This document shows, in pieces, positions 15,485 to 22,900 of a stretch of DNA of 64,000 nt (position 1 is the first letter of the stretch; each line of letters opens with the position of its first letter). Source of the stretch: an uncultured Lachnospiraceae bacterium (GTDB lineage: Bacteria; Bacillota; Clostridia; Lachnospirales; Lachnospiraceae); contig ONKG01000014.1 of the NCBI GenBank assembly GCA_900318375.1, forward strand, positions 1-64,000. The letters run 5' to 3'. The translations under genes were made by a program, and so were the position numbers. The notes under the pieces were generated by a model that searched no databases, was not told the origin of the DNA, and saw only the letters and a program-made list of their open reading frames with translations.

Positions 15485-16690
15485 ATGAAGACTGAAATAA
15501 ACAGAGAAAAGCTCTTTCGCATGGTTTCGGTCGGCGTCGTGGATGAGCCGATCAATCAGGCATATGACATTATCAGCACTGGGGCGCTTTTACTGAACCT
15601 GGCGGCCAGTATTATGCTGACATTTGATAAACTGGAGGCAGGCTTCGGTCCGATCCTGGTGGCTATTGAAGCGGTCACGGTCCTGTTTTTCGGAGTTGAC
15701 TATGTGCTGCGGTTGATCACGGCAAATTATCTGTTTCCGGAATCGAATGAGAGAGACTCACTTTTCAGATATGTTTTTTCTTTCTCGGGAATCATTGATC
15801 TGCTGTCATTCCTTCCCTATTATCTGCCTGTGTTTTTCCCTGCAGGCATTGCGGCCTTCCGCATGTTCCGGGTTGTCAGGATTTTCAGGCTCTTCAGGAT
15901 CAATGCCTATTATGATTCTCTCAATGTAATTACCGAAGTAATTATCAGTAAAAAACAGCAGCTGCTTTCCTCTGTATTTATCATCCTGACACTGATGCTC
16001 GCTTCCAGTCTGTGCATGTACAGTTTGGAGCATGAAGCCCAGCCGGAGGTCTTTACCAATGCTTTTTCGGGCATCTGGTGGTCCGCTTCGACTCTGCTGA
16101 CTGTCGGCTATGGAGATATTTACCCGGTGACGACCATGGGCAGGGTGTTCAGTATCATTATTACTTTTCTGGGTGTCGGCATGGTCGCCATTCCCACCGG
16201 TATTATTTCCGCCGGATTTGTTGAGCAGTATCAGCAGTTTAAAAAATTCGGCGACTACGGAATTGAACAGGACATCCGTTTTATCCGTTTTCCGGTGACA
16301 AGAAAAGACAAGTGGGCGGGAAAATCGATCAGCAGGATCGGACTTCCTCAGGGCTGTATCATTGCTGCGGTTCAGCGGGGACAGGAACTGGTCATCCCCA
16401 ATGGAGATGTTGTGCTGACCCCCGGGGATATAATTACTGTCGGGGCAGAGCCCGTCAGTAAAGAACTGCCTGTACGGGTCCGTCAGATTACATTGCGGAA
16501 AAATCATCCCTGGACTGATAATGCCATCAGGGATATAGATATTTCACGTCAGAGCTATATCCTCATGGTGAAACGATCCGGCGCAGCCCACATTCCGAAC
16601 GGCAGTATGGTGCTGCATGACGGCGATGAGGTCTTTGTCCTTTCAAAGGATAAAGCGGCCAGAGAAAAACAGAATCCGATTGTTTCTTAG
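15485..16690 (+). CDS. Voltage-gated-type potassium channel with two TrkA-C domains
   Basis: A 401-residue membrane protein. Six transmembrane helices fill residues ~25-240, including an S4-like arginine helix (FRMFRVVRIFRLFR, about 125-138) and the K+ filter TVGYGD at 206-211. The cytoplasmic part has two TrkA-C (RCK_C) domains in tandem (about 275-325 and 335-395), each with the pattern IPNG...L..GD. TrkA-C domains bind small ligands, and in many Firmicutes K+ transporters that ligand is c-di-AMP. A c-di-AMP synthase (cdaA) is encoded later in this window, so control by that nucleotide is plausible but not shown. The purine-rich site GGAGGG lies ~16 bases upstream of the ATG, further than usual. 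Confidence 0.88.
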   Translation: MKTEINREKLFRMVSVGVVDEPINQAYDIISTGALLLNLAASIMLTFDKLEAGFGPILVAIEAVTVLFFGVDYVLRLITANYLFPESNERDSLFRYVFSFSGIIDLLSFLPYYLPVFFPAGIAAFRMFRVVRIFRLFRINAYYDSLNVITEVIISKKQQLLSSVFIILTLMLASSLCMYSLEHEAQPEVFTNAFSGIWWSASTLLTVGYGDIYPVTTMGRVFSIIITFLGVGMVAIPTGIISAGFVEQYQQFKKFGDYGIEQDIRFIRFPVTRKDKWAGKSISRIGLPQGCIIAAVQRGQELVIPNGDVVLTPGDIITVGAEPVSKELPVRVRQITLRKNHPWTDNAIRDIDISRQSYILMVKRSGAAHIPNGSMVLHDGDEVFVLSKDKAAREKQNPIVS

Positions 16691-16811
16691 GTTTTCAGGG
16701 GGTATCGAGCAGCTCAGGGATAATTGAGGAATCTCCGGGACCGTTCAGGGAATTCGTGAATCGTTTGTATTTTGTACGCCCTCCTTTGCAGGGGAGGAGG
16801 AAAGGAGTTGT

Positions 16812-17615
16812 ATGCTTCGTGCCGTTATTTTAGACATGGACGGGACACTTCTGGATACGGAAATCATCCACTACTATGTGATTCATGACATTTTGAAAAG
16901 GGAACTCGGGCTGGACCTGTCAATGACGGATTATCTGAAGTATTGCGGTATACCGGATCAGATAATGTGGCCGATGATACTTGAGGAACTGGACAGTGCC
17001 CCGGTTCTTTCGCTCGCTGAAAAATGGGGGATGAAAGCAGAAATGTCCGGATCGAATGCCGGGACCGGATCATCTGCGGAGGCTGCTGAAGGCACTGCAG
17101 GAGCAGTTGAAGAGCTGCCGGAAGAGGTGTTACATGCTCTTTCTGCGGAACTGGAGCGTCTGCACTGGGAAGAGTATGACGAATATATTGAGAAAAACGG
17201 GGTGGAGGGTTTTCCCGGCATCAAGGAGTTCCTGATGTCCCTGCGGAAAGCCGGACTCAGGCTGGCGGTGGCGACCGGATCCCTGAACCGGATCGTGCGT
17301 AAAAACCTGGAGATGCTCGATATTGAGGACCTTATTGAGGTGGCTGCGACGTCGGAGGATTGCGAGAAGGGGAAGCCGGCGCCGGATGTTTTTCTGCATG
17401 CCGCAGAGAAACTGGGTGTTGATCCCGGGGACTGTCTGGTCATAGAGGACGCCGGAAACGGACTGCTGGGTGCCCGCCGCGCAGGTATGGCCTGTGCGGG
17501 GTTCGACGGGTCGGAGCTGCCCTCGGATATGACGCTGGCGCCTGTTGTTTTTTCCGATTACAGAAAATTAGGACCAGAAGATCTGCAGGAATGCTACAAC
17601 CTGCAGAAGAAGTGA
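16812..17615 (+). CDS. HAD-superfamily phosphatase (beta-phosphoglucomutase-like)
   Basis: A 267-residue HAD hydrolase. Motif I is DMDGT at 8-12 with both catalytic Asp. Motif II is the ATGS region, Lys lies in EKGKPAPDVF, and the acidic motif IV is VIEDAGNG. The helical cap is of the C1 type. An unusual Gly/Ser/Ala/Glu-rich insert (about 75-105) splits the cap and is probably a flexible loop. The substrate is unknown; sugar phosphates are usual for this subfamily. The ribosome site GGAGGAAAGGAG is strong. The 3' end of the gene forms the first unit of a 16-bp tandem array. Confidence 0.85.
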   Translation: MLRAVILDMDGTLLDTEIIHYYVIHDILKRELGLDLSMTDYLKYCGIPDQIMWPMILEELDSAPVLSLAEKWGMKAEMSGSNAGTGSSAEAAEGTAGAVEELPEEVLHALSAELERLHWEEYDEYIEKNGVEGFPGIKEFLMSLRKAGLRLAVATGSLNRIVRKNLEMLDIEDLIEVAATSEDCEKGKPAPDVFLHAAEKLGVDPGDCLVIEDAGNGLLGARRAGMACAGFDGSELPSDMTLAPVVFSDYRKLGPEDLQECYNLQKK

Positions 17616-17725
17616 CCTGCAGAAGAAATGACCTGCAGAAGAAGTGATTTGAATAAGAAGTGATTTGAATAAGAAGTGATTTGAAGAAGTGTTCTGCAGA
17701 AAAAGTGACCTGCAGAAGAAATAAA
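17601..17725 (+). repeat. 16-bp tandem array starting inside the HAD gene stop region
   Basis: About eight units of a 16-base sequence. The commonest form is CTGCAGAAGAAGTGAC and a variant form is TTGAATAAGAAGTGAT; one unit is shortened to 13 bases. The first unit covers the last codons and the TGA of the HAD gene, so the array appears to have grown out of the gene's own 3' end by replication slippage. Confidence 0.9.
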
Positions 17726-17728
17726 TCT

Positions 17729-17783
17729 GCGGCAGCAATTTTCCTGATCGATGATCGTGGAAAGATGCTGCCGCTCTTTTTTT
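17729..17783 (+). terminator. Strong terminator between convergent HAD and ABC permease genes
   Basis: GCGGCAGCA (17729-17737) pairs perfectly with TGCTGCCGC (17766-17774), extended by TTTTCC with GGAAAG, followed by TCTTTTTTT. It serves the plus-strand transcript and may also act on the opposite strand, where the U-tract is poorer. Confidence 0.85.
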
Positions 17784-17813
17784 CATTGTGTCTCATGAAG
17801 CGGGCTGAGTCTT

Positions 17814-20021
17814 TCAGTACACTTCCTCTTGTCTCTTATCTTCTATGTTGTTGAAGGGGCCGGAGAAGACGCTCGTGTCAACTGTATCGAAGAGAGCCTG
17901 TTCATCGGCGGAGAGTGCTTCATAGTTGTATAAACCCTGCTGGATGAAGGTGTAGTCAAGGGGCTCTGTCCATACTCCGCAGCTTTTCAGTACGGCGATC
18001 GTGTTGGTGAAAGAGGGATAGACCGGGTGACTGACGCTGATGTATTTGCCGTCGGCGAGGAGTTCCTGTTGGGACATTGTCTCACGGGAGAAGGTGACAC
18101 GTGCCACAGGGACATTTTCCCGCGCAAAGGTATAGGAAAAAGCTTCCAGGTCGGCGATGTATGCCTTGCGGAAGGCTTCGTACTCCTCCGCGGTCAGGCT
18201 TTGGAACAGCTCATCTTTGCCGTTGGAGCACTGGAGCATAAACTTGTCAGAGATGCTGCGCACGTACTTGTCGTGGTAGATGGCAAAGGTACCCTCGCGG
18301 AATTGCTCTGTCCCTACGACGGCATTCATCATAGCCGGATCCATAGTGCCGGGAAGGCGGAATTTTCTTGAGACAGTCGTTCCGTTTTTCATGTGATATA
18401 CAACAAGCAGCTCAAATTCTTCCTTGGACTGAGTCATATCAGCCTGGTCCGTGGACTCTGACCCTGTGAACGGGTCCTGTCCGGAGTCTGTCTGAATGAA
18501 AGCGGAATCAGCCTGCCGGGTGAATTCCTGACCGTATTCGGCTATGGCAATGACATCGTCCACATTGTCCAGATGCATGTATTTTTCGCCGTAGATTTCG
18601 GCTTCGACCGGTTCTCCGTCTTCCGTGCAGTAATCAGAGGAAGTATGGGTGCAGACGAATGCTGCGTCGGCTACCTTGTCGGGGTCCGGAACAAAGCGGT
18701 CATAGCCGGTCACATCAAATACAAAGCCCATATAGAGCAGCAGAGCGAGGACGACTGCTGCGGCAATCTCCAGAGGCTTGTGGAAAAGGGCGCGGAAGTC
18801 ATATTCGTAGATGATCTGCATGATGCAGGCAGTAATGACTGTAAACAGTAAGGTCCAGATGACGGAGATCATGATTCCGTTCCGTGTCCTGAGCGAAAGG
18901 ATGACCAGTCCCGCAAACAGCCCGATGAACAGAGACATGGCAACTCGGACCACGGAGCACACGGGCTCAAAGACGACCGCGGATCCGGCTCTTTCATTTC
19001 TGCGCAGGCGCATGCAGATCCAGGAGAGCAGGAAAAACAGGGCGCCGAGGGCAAGCAGGCGCAGGGTTGCTTCCAGTGTGCCGCTGCTGTCGCGCACGTA
19101 ATGCTCCAGGGGAGAGAAAATACTATCCGACAGAAGGGGGGAGGGCCTTCCGCTCCAGGTTGAAAAGAATTCGCTGCAATATCCGCGAAGGAGTTGTCTG
19201 AAAAGCATTTCATAGATGAGCAGTGTGCAAAAGGCAAAACAGGCGATGACGACATTTCCTGTCAGCATGGCACTGAGTACGCCCAGCGCATAGATTGCAA
19301 TAAAAAAGGCAGTCATTTTTACCGCAGCCAGAACAATTTCCATCAGGACGGCGCGGGAGAGAGCCCCGAATGCGCCCGCAATGAGAAGTCCGATCTCCAG
19401 TGTAAAAATGTAGGAAACAGTGAAGTACAGAAAGCTTCCGATGCAGATGTCAAAAAAGCGCTGTCTGCGCGGAACAGGAAGACTTTCGTAAAAATCAACG
19501 TCCCGGCGGTTGTCCATCCATGCAAAACCCTCAATTGCCAGCATTGCGGCGATAGGCAGGGTGAGGAGGAACCAGGAGAAATTATCTTTGCCCAGCAGGG
19601 ATCTGAGTGAATACTGTAATTCGAAGGTCAGTCTGGAAGCCGGGAAATGATTGATCGATGCCAGCTCCAGAGTGTTGCTCAGCATGGTTGCAGTGCAGAC
19701 GACGTTATAGATCAGGCAGCTGAGAAATGTCAGCGCGATCGGCCAGAGTCTGCGTCGGGCAAGTTCCCGCTGGCGCACGAAAAAACCGGCATTTTTATAA
19801 GGTTTAATATTCATTTCGGGCATAGTATCCGTTCCCGGCACAGTATCCGTTTCAGGCATTGCATCCGTTCCGGGCATGCTGTCAGCTTCTGTATCTGCAT
19901 AAGTATCATTATTTGTATTTGTATCCGTATATGTATCCGTATAGGTATCTGTAAATGTATCGGGGGCTTTGCCTGTTTTATCTGTATTCATATCAGTTGA
20001 GGATGAAATTCTTGATGTCAT
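17814..20021 (-). CDS. ABC transporter permease, large, with repeat-coded N-terminal tail
   Basis: A 735-residue membrane protein encoded just after its ATPase. Residues 1-80 are a hydrophilic tail of Thr/Asp/Tyr and Met/Pro/Gly/Thr/Asp repeats (such as TDTYTDTYTDTN). About six membrane helices follow (about 100-370), then more near 390-440, and a large soluble C-terminal region (about 450-735) with no further helices. This plan fits ABC-2 type permeases of clostridia with a DUF6449-like C-terminal part, a label given from memory. It is probably a drug, peptide or lipid exporter with the upstream ATPase. Its ATG at 20021 overlaps the ATPase gene end by 29 bases and has a GGAGG site 9 bases upstream, so the odd N-terminus is likely real. 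Confidence 0.85.
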   Translation of the reverse strand: MTSRISSSTDMNTDKTGKAPDTFTDTYTDTYTDTNTNNDTYADTEADSMPGTDAMPETDTVPGTDTMPEMNIKPYKNAGFFVRQRELARRRLWPIALTFLSCLIYNVVCTATMLSNTLELASINHFPASRLTFELQYSLRSLLGKDNFSWFLLTLPIAAMLAIEGFAWMDNRRDVDFYESLPVPRRQRFFDICIGSFLYFTVSYIFTLEIGLLIAGAFGALSRAVLMEIVLAAVKMTAFFIAIYALGVLSAMLTGNVVIACFAFCTLLIYEMLFRQLLRGYCSEFFSTWSGRPSPLLSDSIFSPLEHYVRDSSGTLEATLRLLALGALFFLLSWICMRLRRNERAGSAVVFEPVCSVVRVAMSLFIGLFAGLVILSLRTRNGIMISVIWTLLFTVITACIMQIIYEYDFRALFHKPLEIAAAVVLALLLYMGFVFDVTGYDRFVPDPDKVADAAFVCTHTSSDYCTEDGEPVEAEIYGEKYMHLDNVDDVIAIAEYGQEFTRQADSAFIQTDSGQDPFTGSESTDQADMTQSKEEFELLVVYHMKNGTTVSRKFRLPGTMDPAMMNAVVGTEQFREGTFAIYHDKYVRSISDKFMLQCSNGKDELFQSLTAEEYEAFRKAYIADLEAFSYTFARENVPVARVTFSRETMSQQELLADGKYISVSHPVYPSFTNTIAVLKSCGVWTEPLDYTFIQQGLYNYEALSADEQALFDTVDTSVFSGPFNNIEDKRQEEVY
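19800..19985 (-). repeat. Degenerate 6/12-bp coding repeats at the permease N-terminus
   Basis: GTATCCGT, GTATCTGT and GCATCCGT recur through this stretch. In the right half they are spaced by 6 or 12 bases, giving the Thr-Asp-Tyr-Thr-Asp repeat. In the left half ~27-base units encode Met-Pro-Gly-Thr-Asp variants. All units keep the reading frame, so changes in copy number would alter tail length without breaking the gene. Confidence 0.75.
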
Positions 20022-20898
20022 ATCCTACTACCTCCGTTTCACTGATGAAGATCTCCTCCAGCGAGAGCGGAAGGAGTTCGAAAAAGACCATGTCAATGTC
20101 CTGGAACCGGGAAAGGACTTGCTCGCGGGAGGAGCGAATGATCATGGTATGGAGTCTGCCGCGGGTTCTGTTTTCCAGTAATTCAAGACCGGCAAGTACC
20201 TGTCCGGAGTCTTTTTCGTCTGAAAAAACACACTGGACCTTCTGCAGCCCGAGTTTCATCGAGGCCAGGTCGCGGGAGAGCAGAAGACCGCCGCTGTGAA
20301 GGAGGCCCACATGGTCGCACACATCCTCCAGCTCGCGGAGGTTGTGGGACGCGATTACGGGTGTGAGGCCGCGGTCATCCATATCGTTTGCAAAAATACT
20401 TTTTACTGCCTGGCGCATGACGGGATCAAGTCCGTCAAAGGTTTCGTCGCACAGCAGATATCGGGCACCGGAGCAGACCCCGCACAGAACAGCGAGCTGT
20501 TTTTTCATACCGCGGGAATAATGCTGTATGCGGCGTTTGGGGTCCAGGGAAAAATCCGCCAGCATTTTCCGGAAGCGGACGGAATTGAATTCCGGGTAGA
20601 CAGTAGAGTAGAAGCGCCGTATGTCCTCTGCGTTTCCGTTTCGGAAAAAGCTGGGATCGTCCGGGATAAAAAAGATATTCTGACGGACTGCCGGATTGTC
20701 GTACACGGGCTCGCCGCAGACTTCAATCCTTCCGGCATCCTGACGCAGGATACCGCTGACCATCCGCAGAAGGGTGCTTTTGCCGGCTCCGTTTGTGCCT
20801 ACCAGACCGAATACCTGGCGGTCTTCAATCTGGAGAGAGACATCATTTACAGCAGTGATATTCCCGAATCTTTTTGTCAGATTCCTGATTGCTATCAT
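19993..20898 (-). CDS. ABC transporter ATP-binding protein
   Basis: A 301-residue ATPase. Walker A is GTNGAGKST, the signature region is YSRGMKKQLAVL, and Walker B is LLCDETFDGLD, with Glu as the catalytic base replaced in order by D-E-T. The His switch lies in VIASHNLRELEDV. It powers the permease encoded directly downstream. The gene is the second of a three-gene minus-strand operon led by a GntR-type repressor, the layout of the Bacillus ytr operon. An AAAGGAGA ribosome site lies ~13 bases before the ATG. Confidence 0.93.
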   Translation of the reverse strand: MIAIRNLTKRFGNITAVNDVSLQIEDRQVFGLVGTNGAGKSTLLRMVSGILRQDAGRIEVCGEPVYDNPAVRQNIFFIPDDPSFFRNGNAEDIRRFYSTVYPEFNSVRFRKMLADFSLDPKRRIQHYSRGMKKQLAVLCGVCSGARYLLCDETFDGLDPVMRQAVKSIFANDMDDRGLTPVIASHNLRELEDVCDHVGLLHSGGLLLSRDLASMKLGLQKVQCVFSDEKDSGQVLAGLELLENRTRGRLHTMIIRSSREQVLSRFQDIDMVFFELLPLSLEEIFISETEVVGYDIKNFILN

Positions 20899-20993
20899 TT
20901 TTTTCTGTATTCTCCTTTAAGGTTCTGTATTGCAATTCTTTTTTCCTGTGTTTCTATGGCCGCACCGGTCAAGATCTGCGGAAGAAGTTTTTT

Positions 20994-21098
20994 GGTCTTG
21001 CCGGTTATGCCTTGCGGCAGAGATTTTCGGTCTTGCCGGCTATGCCTTGCGACAGAGAGTTTCGGTCTTGCCGGCTATGCCTTGCGGCAGAGGTATTC
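20994..21098 (-). repeat. Three 35-bp tandem repeats inside the GntR-ABC operon
   Basis: Three consecutive 35-base units begin GGTCTTGCCGG and end near TTTC or ATTC, with only a few differences among them. Each unit can form a small hairpin (TGCCG with CGGCA). The array ends exactly at the GntR stop codon and fills much of the gap before the ATPase gene, so it lies in the transcribed intercistronic region. Confidence 0.9.
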
Positions 21099-21453
21099 AA
21101 TCAATCCATCCGCACTCTCTGAGGAGTACCCGGGGATCGATGCCCACCTCTTTTGCCTCTTTTAATATGCCGGCGAGCCGTTCTGCGAGCTCTGCCCTCT
21201 TCTGCGCGTGGACCTCCGTCCCGCCGCGGACAAAGCTGCCGCGCCCCCGTACAGAGTATAGAAAGCCCTGGCGCTCCAGTTCCATGTAGGCGCGCTGCAC
21301 GGTGTTGGGATTTGTGGAGAGTTCCATGGCAAGTTTCCGGACGGAAGGCATCTGCTCGTCCGGTTCCAGGACCCCTTTCAGAATCAGGACTTTATAGCGC
21401 TCCGTGATCTGCTCATAAATCGGCCGACTGTCCTGATAGTTAATCCAGTTCAA
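21097..21453 (-). CDS. GntR-family repressor, YtrA subfamily
   Basis: A 118-residue protein with a winged-helix DNA-binding domain (about 10-75: QMPSVRKLAMELSTNPNTVQ then RGSFV) and a short C-terminal helical tail for dimerisation, the YtrA plan, which lacks a large ligand domain. It starts with TTG at 21453, supported by AAGGAGG seven bases upstream; no in-frame ATG fits. It leads the ABC operon and very likely represses its own promoter through the palindrome at 21491-21517. In Bacillus such systems respond to cell-envelope antibiotics. Confidence 0.9.
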   Translation of the reverse strand: MNWINYQDSRPIYEQITERYKVLILKGVLEPDEQMPSVRKLAMELSTNPNTVQRAYMELERQGFLYSVRGRGSFVRGGTEVHAQKRAELAERLAGILKEAKEVGIDPRVLLRECGWID

Positions 21454-21490
21454 ACAGGGCCTCCTTTCTGATGAGTTGGTTGGATGTATT

Positions 21491-21532
21491 AACTGTATTA
21501 AGCATATTAATACAGTTGGAGAACTGTGTCAA
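21491..21532 (-). promoter_or_regulatory. Promoter and YtrA-type operator for the GntR-ABC operon
   Basis: On the minus strand TTGACA (plus 21527-21532) and TAATAT (plus 21504-21509) stand 17 bases apart. The -10 is embedded in a perfect palindrome with 11-base arms: AACTGTATTAA at 21491-21501 and TTAATACAGTT at 21507-21517. A repressor bound there would block polymerase directly. The GntR gene start is ~40 bases downstream. Confidence 0.85.
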
Positions 21533-21614
21533 TATTTTTTTATCGGCAGATAAAGCCGGGAAGAGACGGCTCTTGTGTCCTGGTTACAGTACAGACTCAC
21601 CTGAAACTCGACGT

Positions 21615-21692
21615 GTTTTTGTACGCCGAAGCGTACAAAAACCGGAGTTTTACGGCGTTCGACGCACGCGAAGCGTATTGGAATCGTCGAAC
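21615..21692. repeat. Two strong hairpins between the GntR operon and nadE
   Basis: GTTTTTGTACGC and GCGTACAAAAAC (21615-21642) form a perfect 12-bp stem with loop CGAA. GTTCGACG and CGTCGAAC (21657-21692) form an 8-bp stem around 20 bases, which again contain a GCGAAGC core. Neither is followed by a good U-tract on the plus strand. They resemble short palindromic intergenic repeats rather than terminators. Confidence 0.7.
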
Positions 21693-21728
21693 GCGAGAAC
21701 TGCCAGACTGCCAAAGAGCAGGTCCCCC

Positions 21729-21757
21729 GTGACGCATTCCTTTTTACGTGGTATACT
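21729..21757 (+). promoter_or_regulatory. nadE promoter
   Basis: GTGACG (21729-21734) and TATACT (21752-21757) are 17 bases apart, and TG one base before the -10 gives an extended element. A perfect small hairpin CCGCGG-GTT-CCGCGG (21784-21798) lies in the leader before the ribosome site. Confidence 0.65.
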
Positions 21758-21831
21758 TTTATGCAGAGACAGGGAGGTATAGGCCGCGGGTTCCGCGGAT
21801 AACAGTTTGTTTAAATTTAGGAGGAAAAGAT

Positions 21832-22608
21832 ATGCTCAAGAATCCGCAACAGACAAAGGATAAGATTGTACAGTGGATCCGTGATTATTTTGCGGAGAAC
21901 GGGCCTTCCTGCAGTGCCGTGATCGGTATTTCGGGCGGTAAGGACTCGAGTGTGGCGGCGGCTCTGTGTGTTGAAGCGCTGGGAAGGGACCGGGTTGTGG
22001 GTGTCCTGATGCCGCGCGGAGTGCAGCCGGATATTTCGGACAGTCAGCTGCTGGTGGATACGCTGCAGATTCCCTATGTCGTAGTCAATATCGGCGAGGC
22101 AGCAGATGCTCTGGAGAGGACACTTGAGGGTAATGAAAAGCTGCAGGAAATCTGCGGGAGAGAGGAGATGGCGCGTGAGGCGAAGATCAATATGCCGCCG
22201 CGTATACGTATGACGACTCTGTATGCGGTCGCCCAGAACCTTCCTAACGGAGGACGTGTTGTCAATACCTGCAACGCATCCGAGGACTATGTCGGCTATT
22301 CGACAAAGTACGGCGATGCAGCCGGCGATTTCAGCCCCATGTCGGAGCTTCTGGTGCATGAAGTCCTGCAGATCGGTGATGTACTGGGACTTCCGGAGCA
22401 GCTGGTCAGGAAGACTCCTTCTGACGGACTGAGCGGAATGAGCGATGAGGACAAGCTCGGCTTCACCTATAAGATGCTGGACAATTATGTGCTGACCGGT
22501 GAGTGCGATGATGAGGAGAAAAAGGCCCGCATCGACCGTCTGCACAGGCTGAATCTCCATAAGCTTCGCCTGATGCCCAAATTTGAGCTTGAGGAGAGCG
22601 ACCGCTGA
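21832..22608 (+). CDS. nadE: NAD+ synthetase, ammonia-dependent
   Basis: A 258-residue N-type ATP pyrophosphatase. The P-loop SGGKDS is at 34-39. Downstream are NTCNASEDYVGYSTKYGDAAGDF-type residues (Glu and Lys of the NAD site) and the segment KTPSDGLSGMSDEDKLGF. It converts nicotinate adenine dinucleotide, ATP and ammonia to NAD+. No glutaminase domain is fused. I placed the start at 21832 because AGGAGG lies 8 bases upstream; the longer open frame from 21748 crosses the promoter. Confidence 0.93.
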   Translation: MLKNPQQTKDKIVQWIRDYFAENGPSCSAVIGISGGKDSSVAAALCVEALGRDRVVGVLMPRGVQPDISDSQLLVDTLQIPYVVVNIGEAADALERTLEGNEKLQEICGREEMAREAKINMPPRIRMTTLYAVAQNLPNGGRVVNTCNASEDYVGYSTKYGDAAGDFSPMSELLVHEVLQIGDVLGLPEQLVRKTPSDGLSGMSDEDKLGFTYKMLDNYVLTGECDDEEKKARIDRLHRLNLHKLRLMPKFELEESDR

Positions 22609-22700
22609 GGCCGGACGAATCTGCAATTCGAGCCGGAGGAGAATGGCCGCTTCTGAAGCCAGACGAATCTGCAATTCCAGCCGGAGGAGAGCGGCAGCTG
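22590..22700 (+). repeat. ~55-bp imperfect tandem repeat overlapping the 3' end of nadE
   Basis: The phrase GACGAATCTGCAATTC recurs (22615 and 22669 regions), each followed by AGCCGGAGGAGA and a GCGGC or GGCCGC end. The nadE tail GCTTGAGGAGAGCGACCGC is a third, truncated copy. As with the HAD gene, duplication seems to have begun from the gene's own terminal codons. Confidence 0.7.
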
Positions 22701-22801
22701 AGCACAGACGATGATGGGATGAGGCGGAACATTACCGCGGTACCTCAGTCAGGATGTGCTGAATAAAGGATAAAGAAAAGAATAAAGAAAAGGATAAACG
22801 G

Positions 22802-22839
22802 AAAAAACAGCGGCAGGAAAACATGTTTTCCTGCCGCTG
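22802..22839 (-). terminator. Terminator for the diguanylate cyclase gene
   Basis: CAGCGGCAGGAAAA (22808-22821) and TTTTCCTGCCGCTG (22826-22839) form a perfect 14-bp stem with loop CATG. On the minus strand it is followed by a run of six T. The plus strand has no U-tract, so it serves the leftward GGDEF gene. Confidence 0.85.
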
Positions 22840-22900
22840 CTGTATTAGAGGGGCCTTTGTATTAGAGGGGCTTTTTAGAAGGATTGCAGTGTCTGACGTG

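Noticed and set aside
17601..17725. CRISPR-like array
   Set aside because: Units are contiguous 16-mers with no spacers and no cas genes; it is a minisatellite. The same holds for the 14- and 35-bp arrays.
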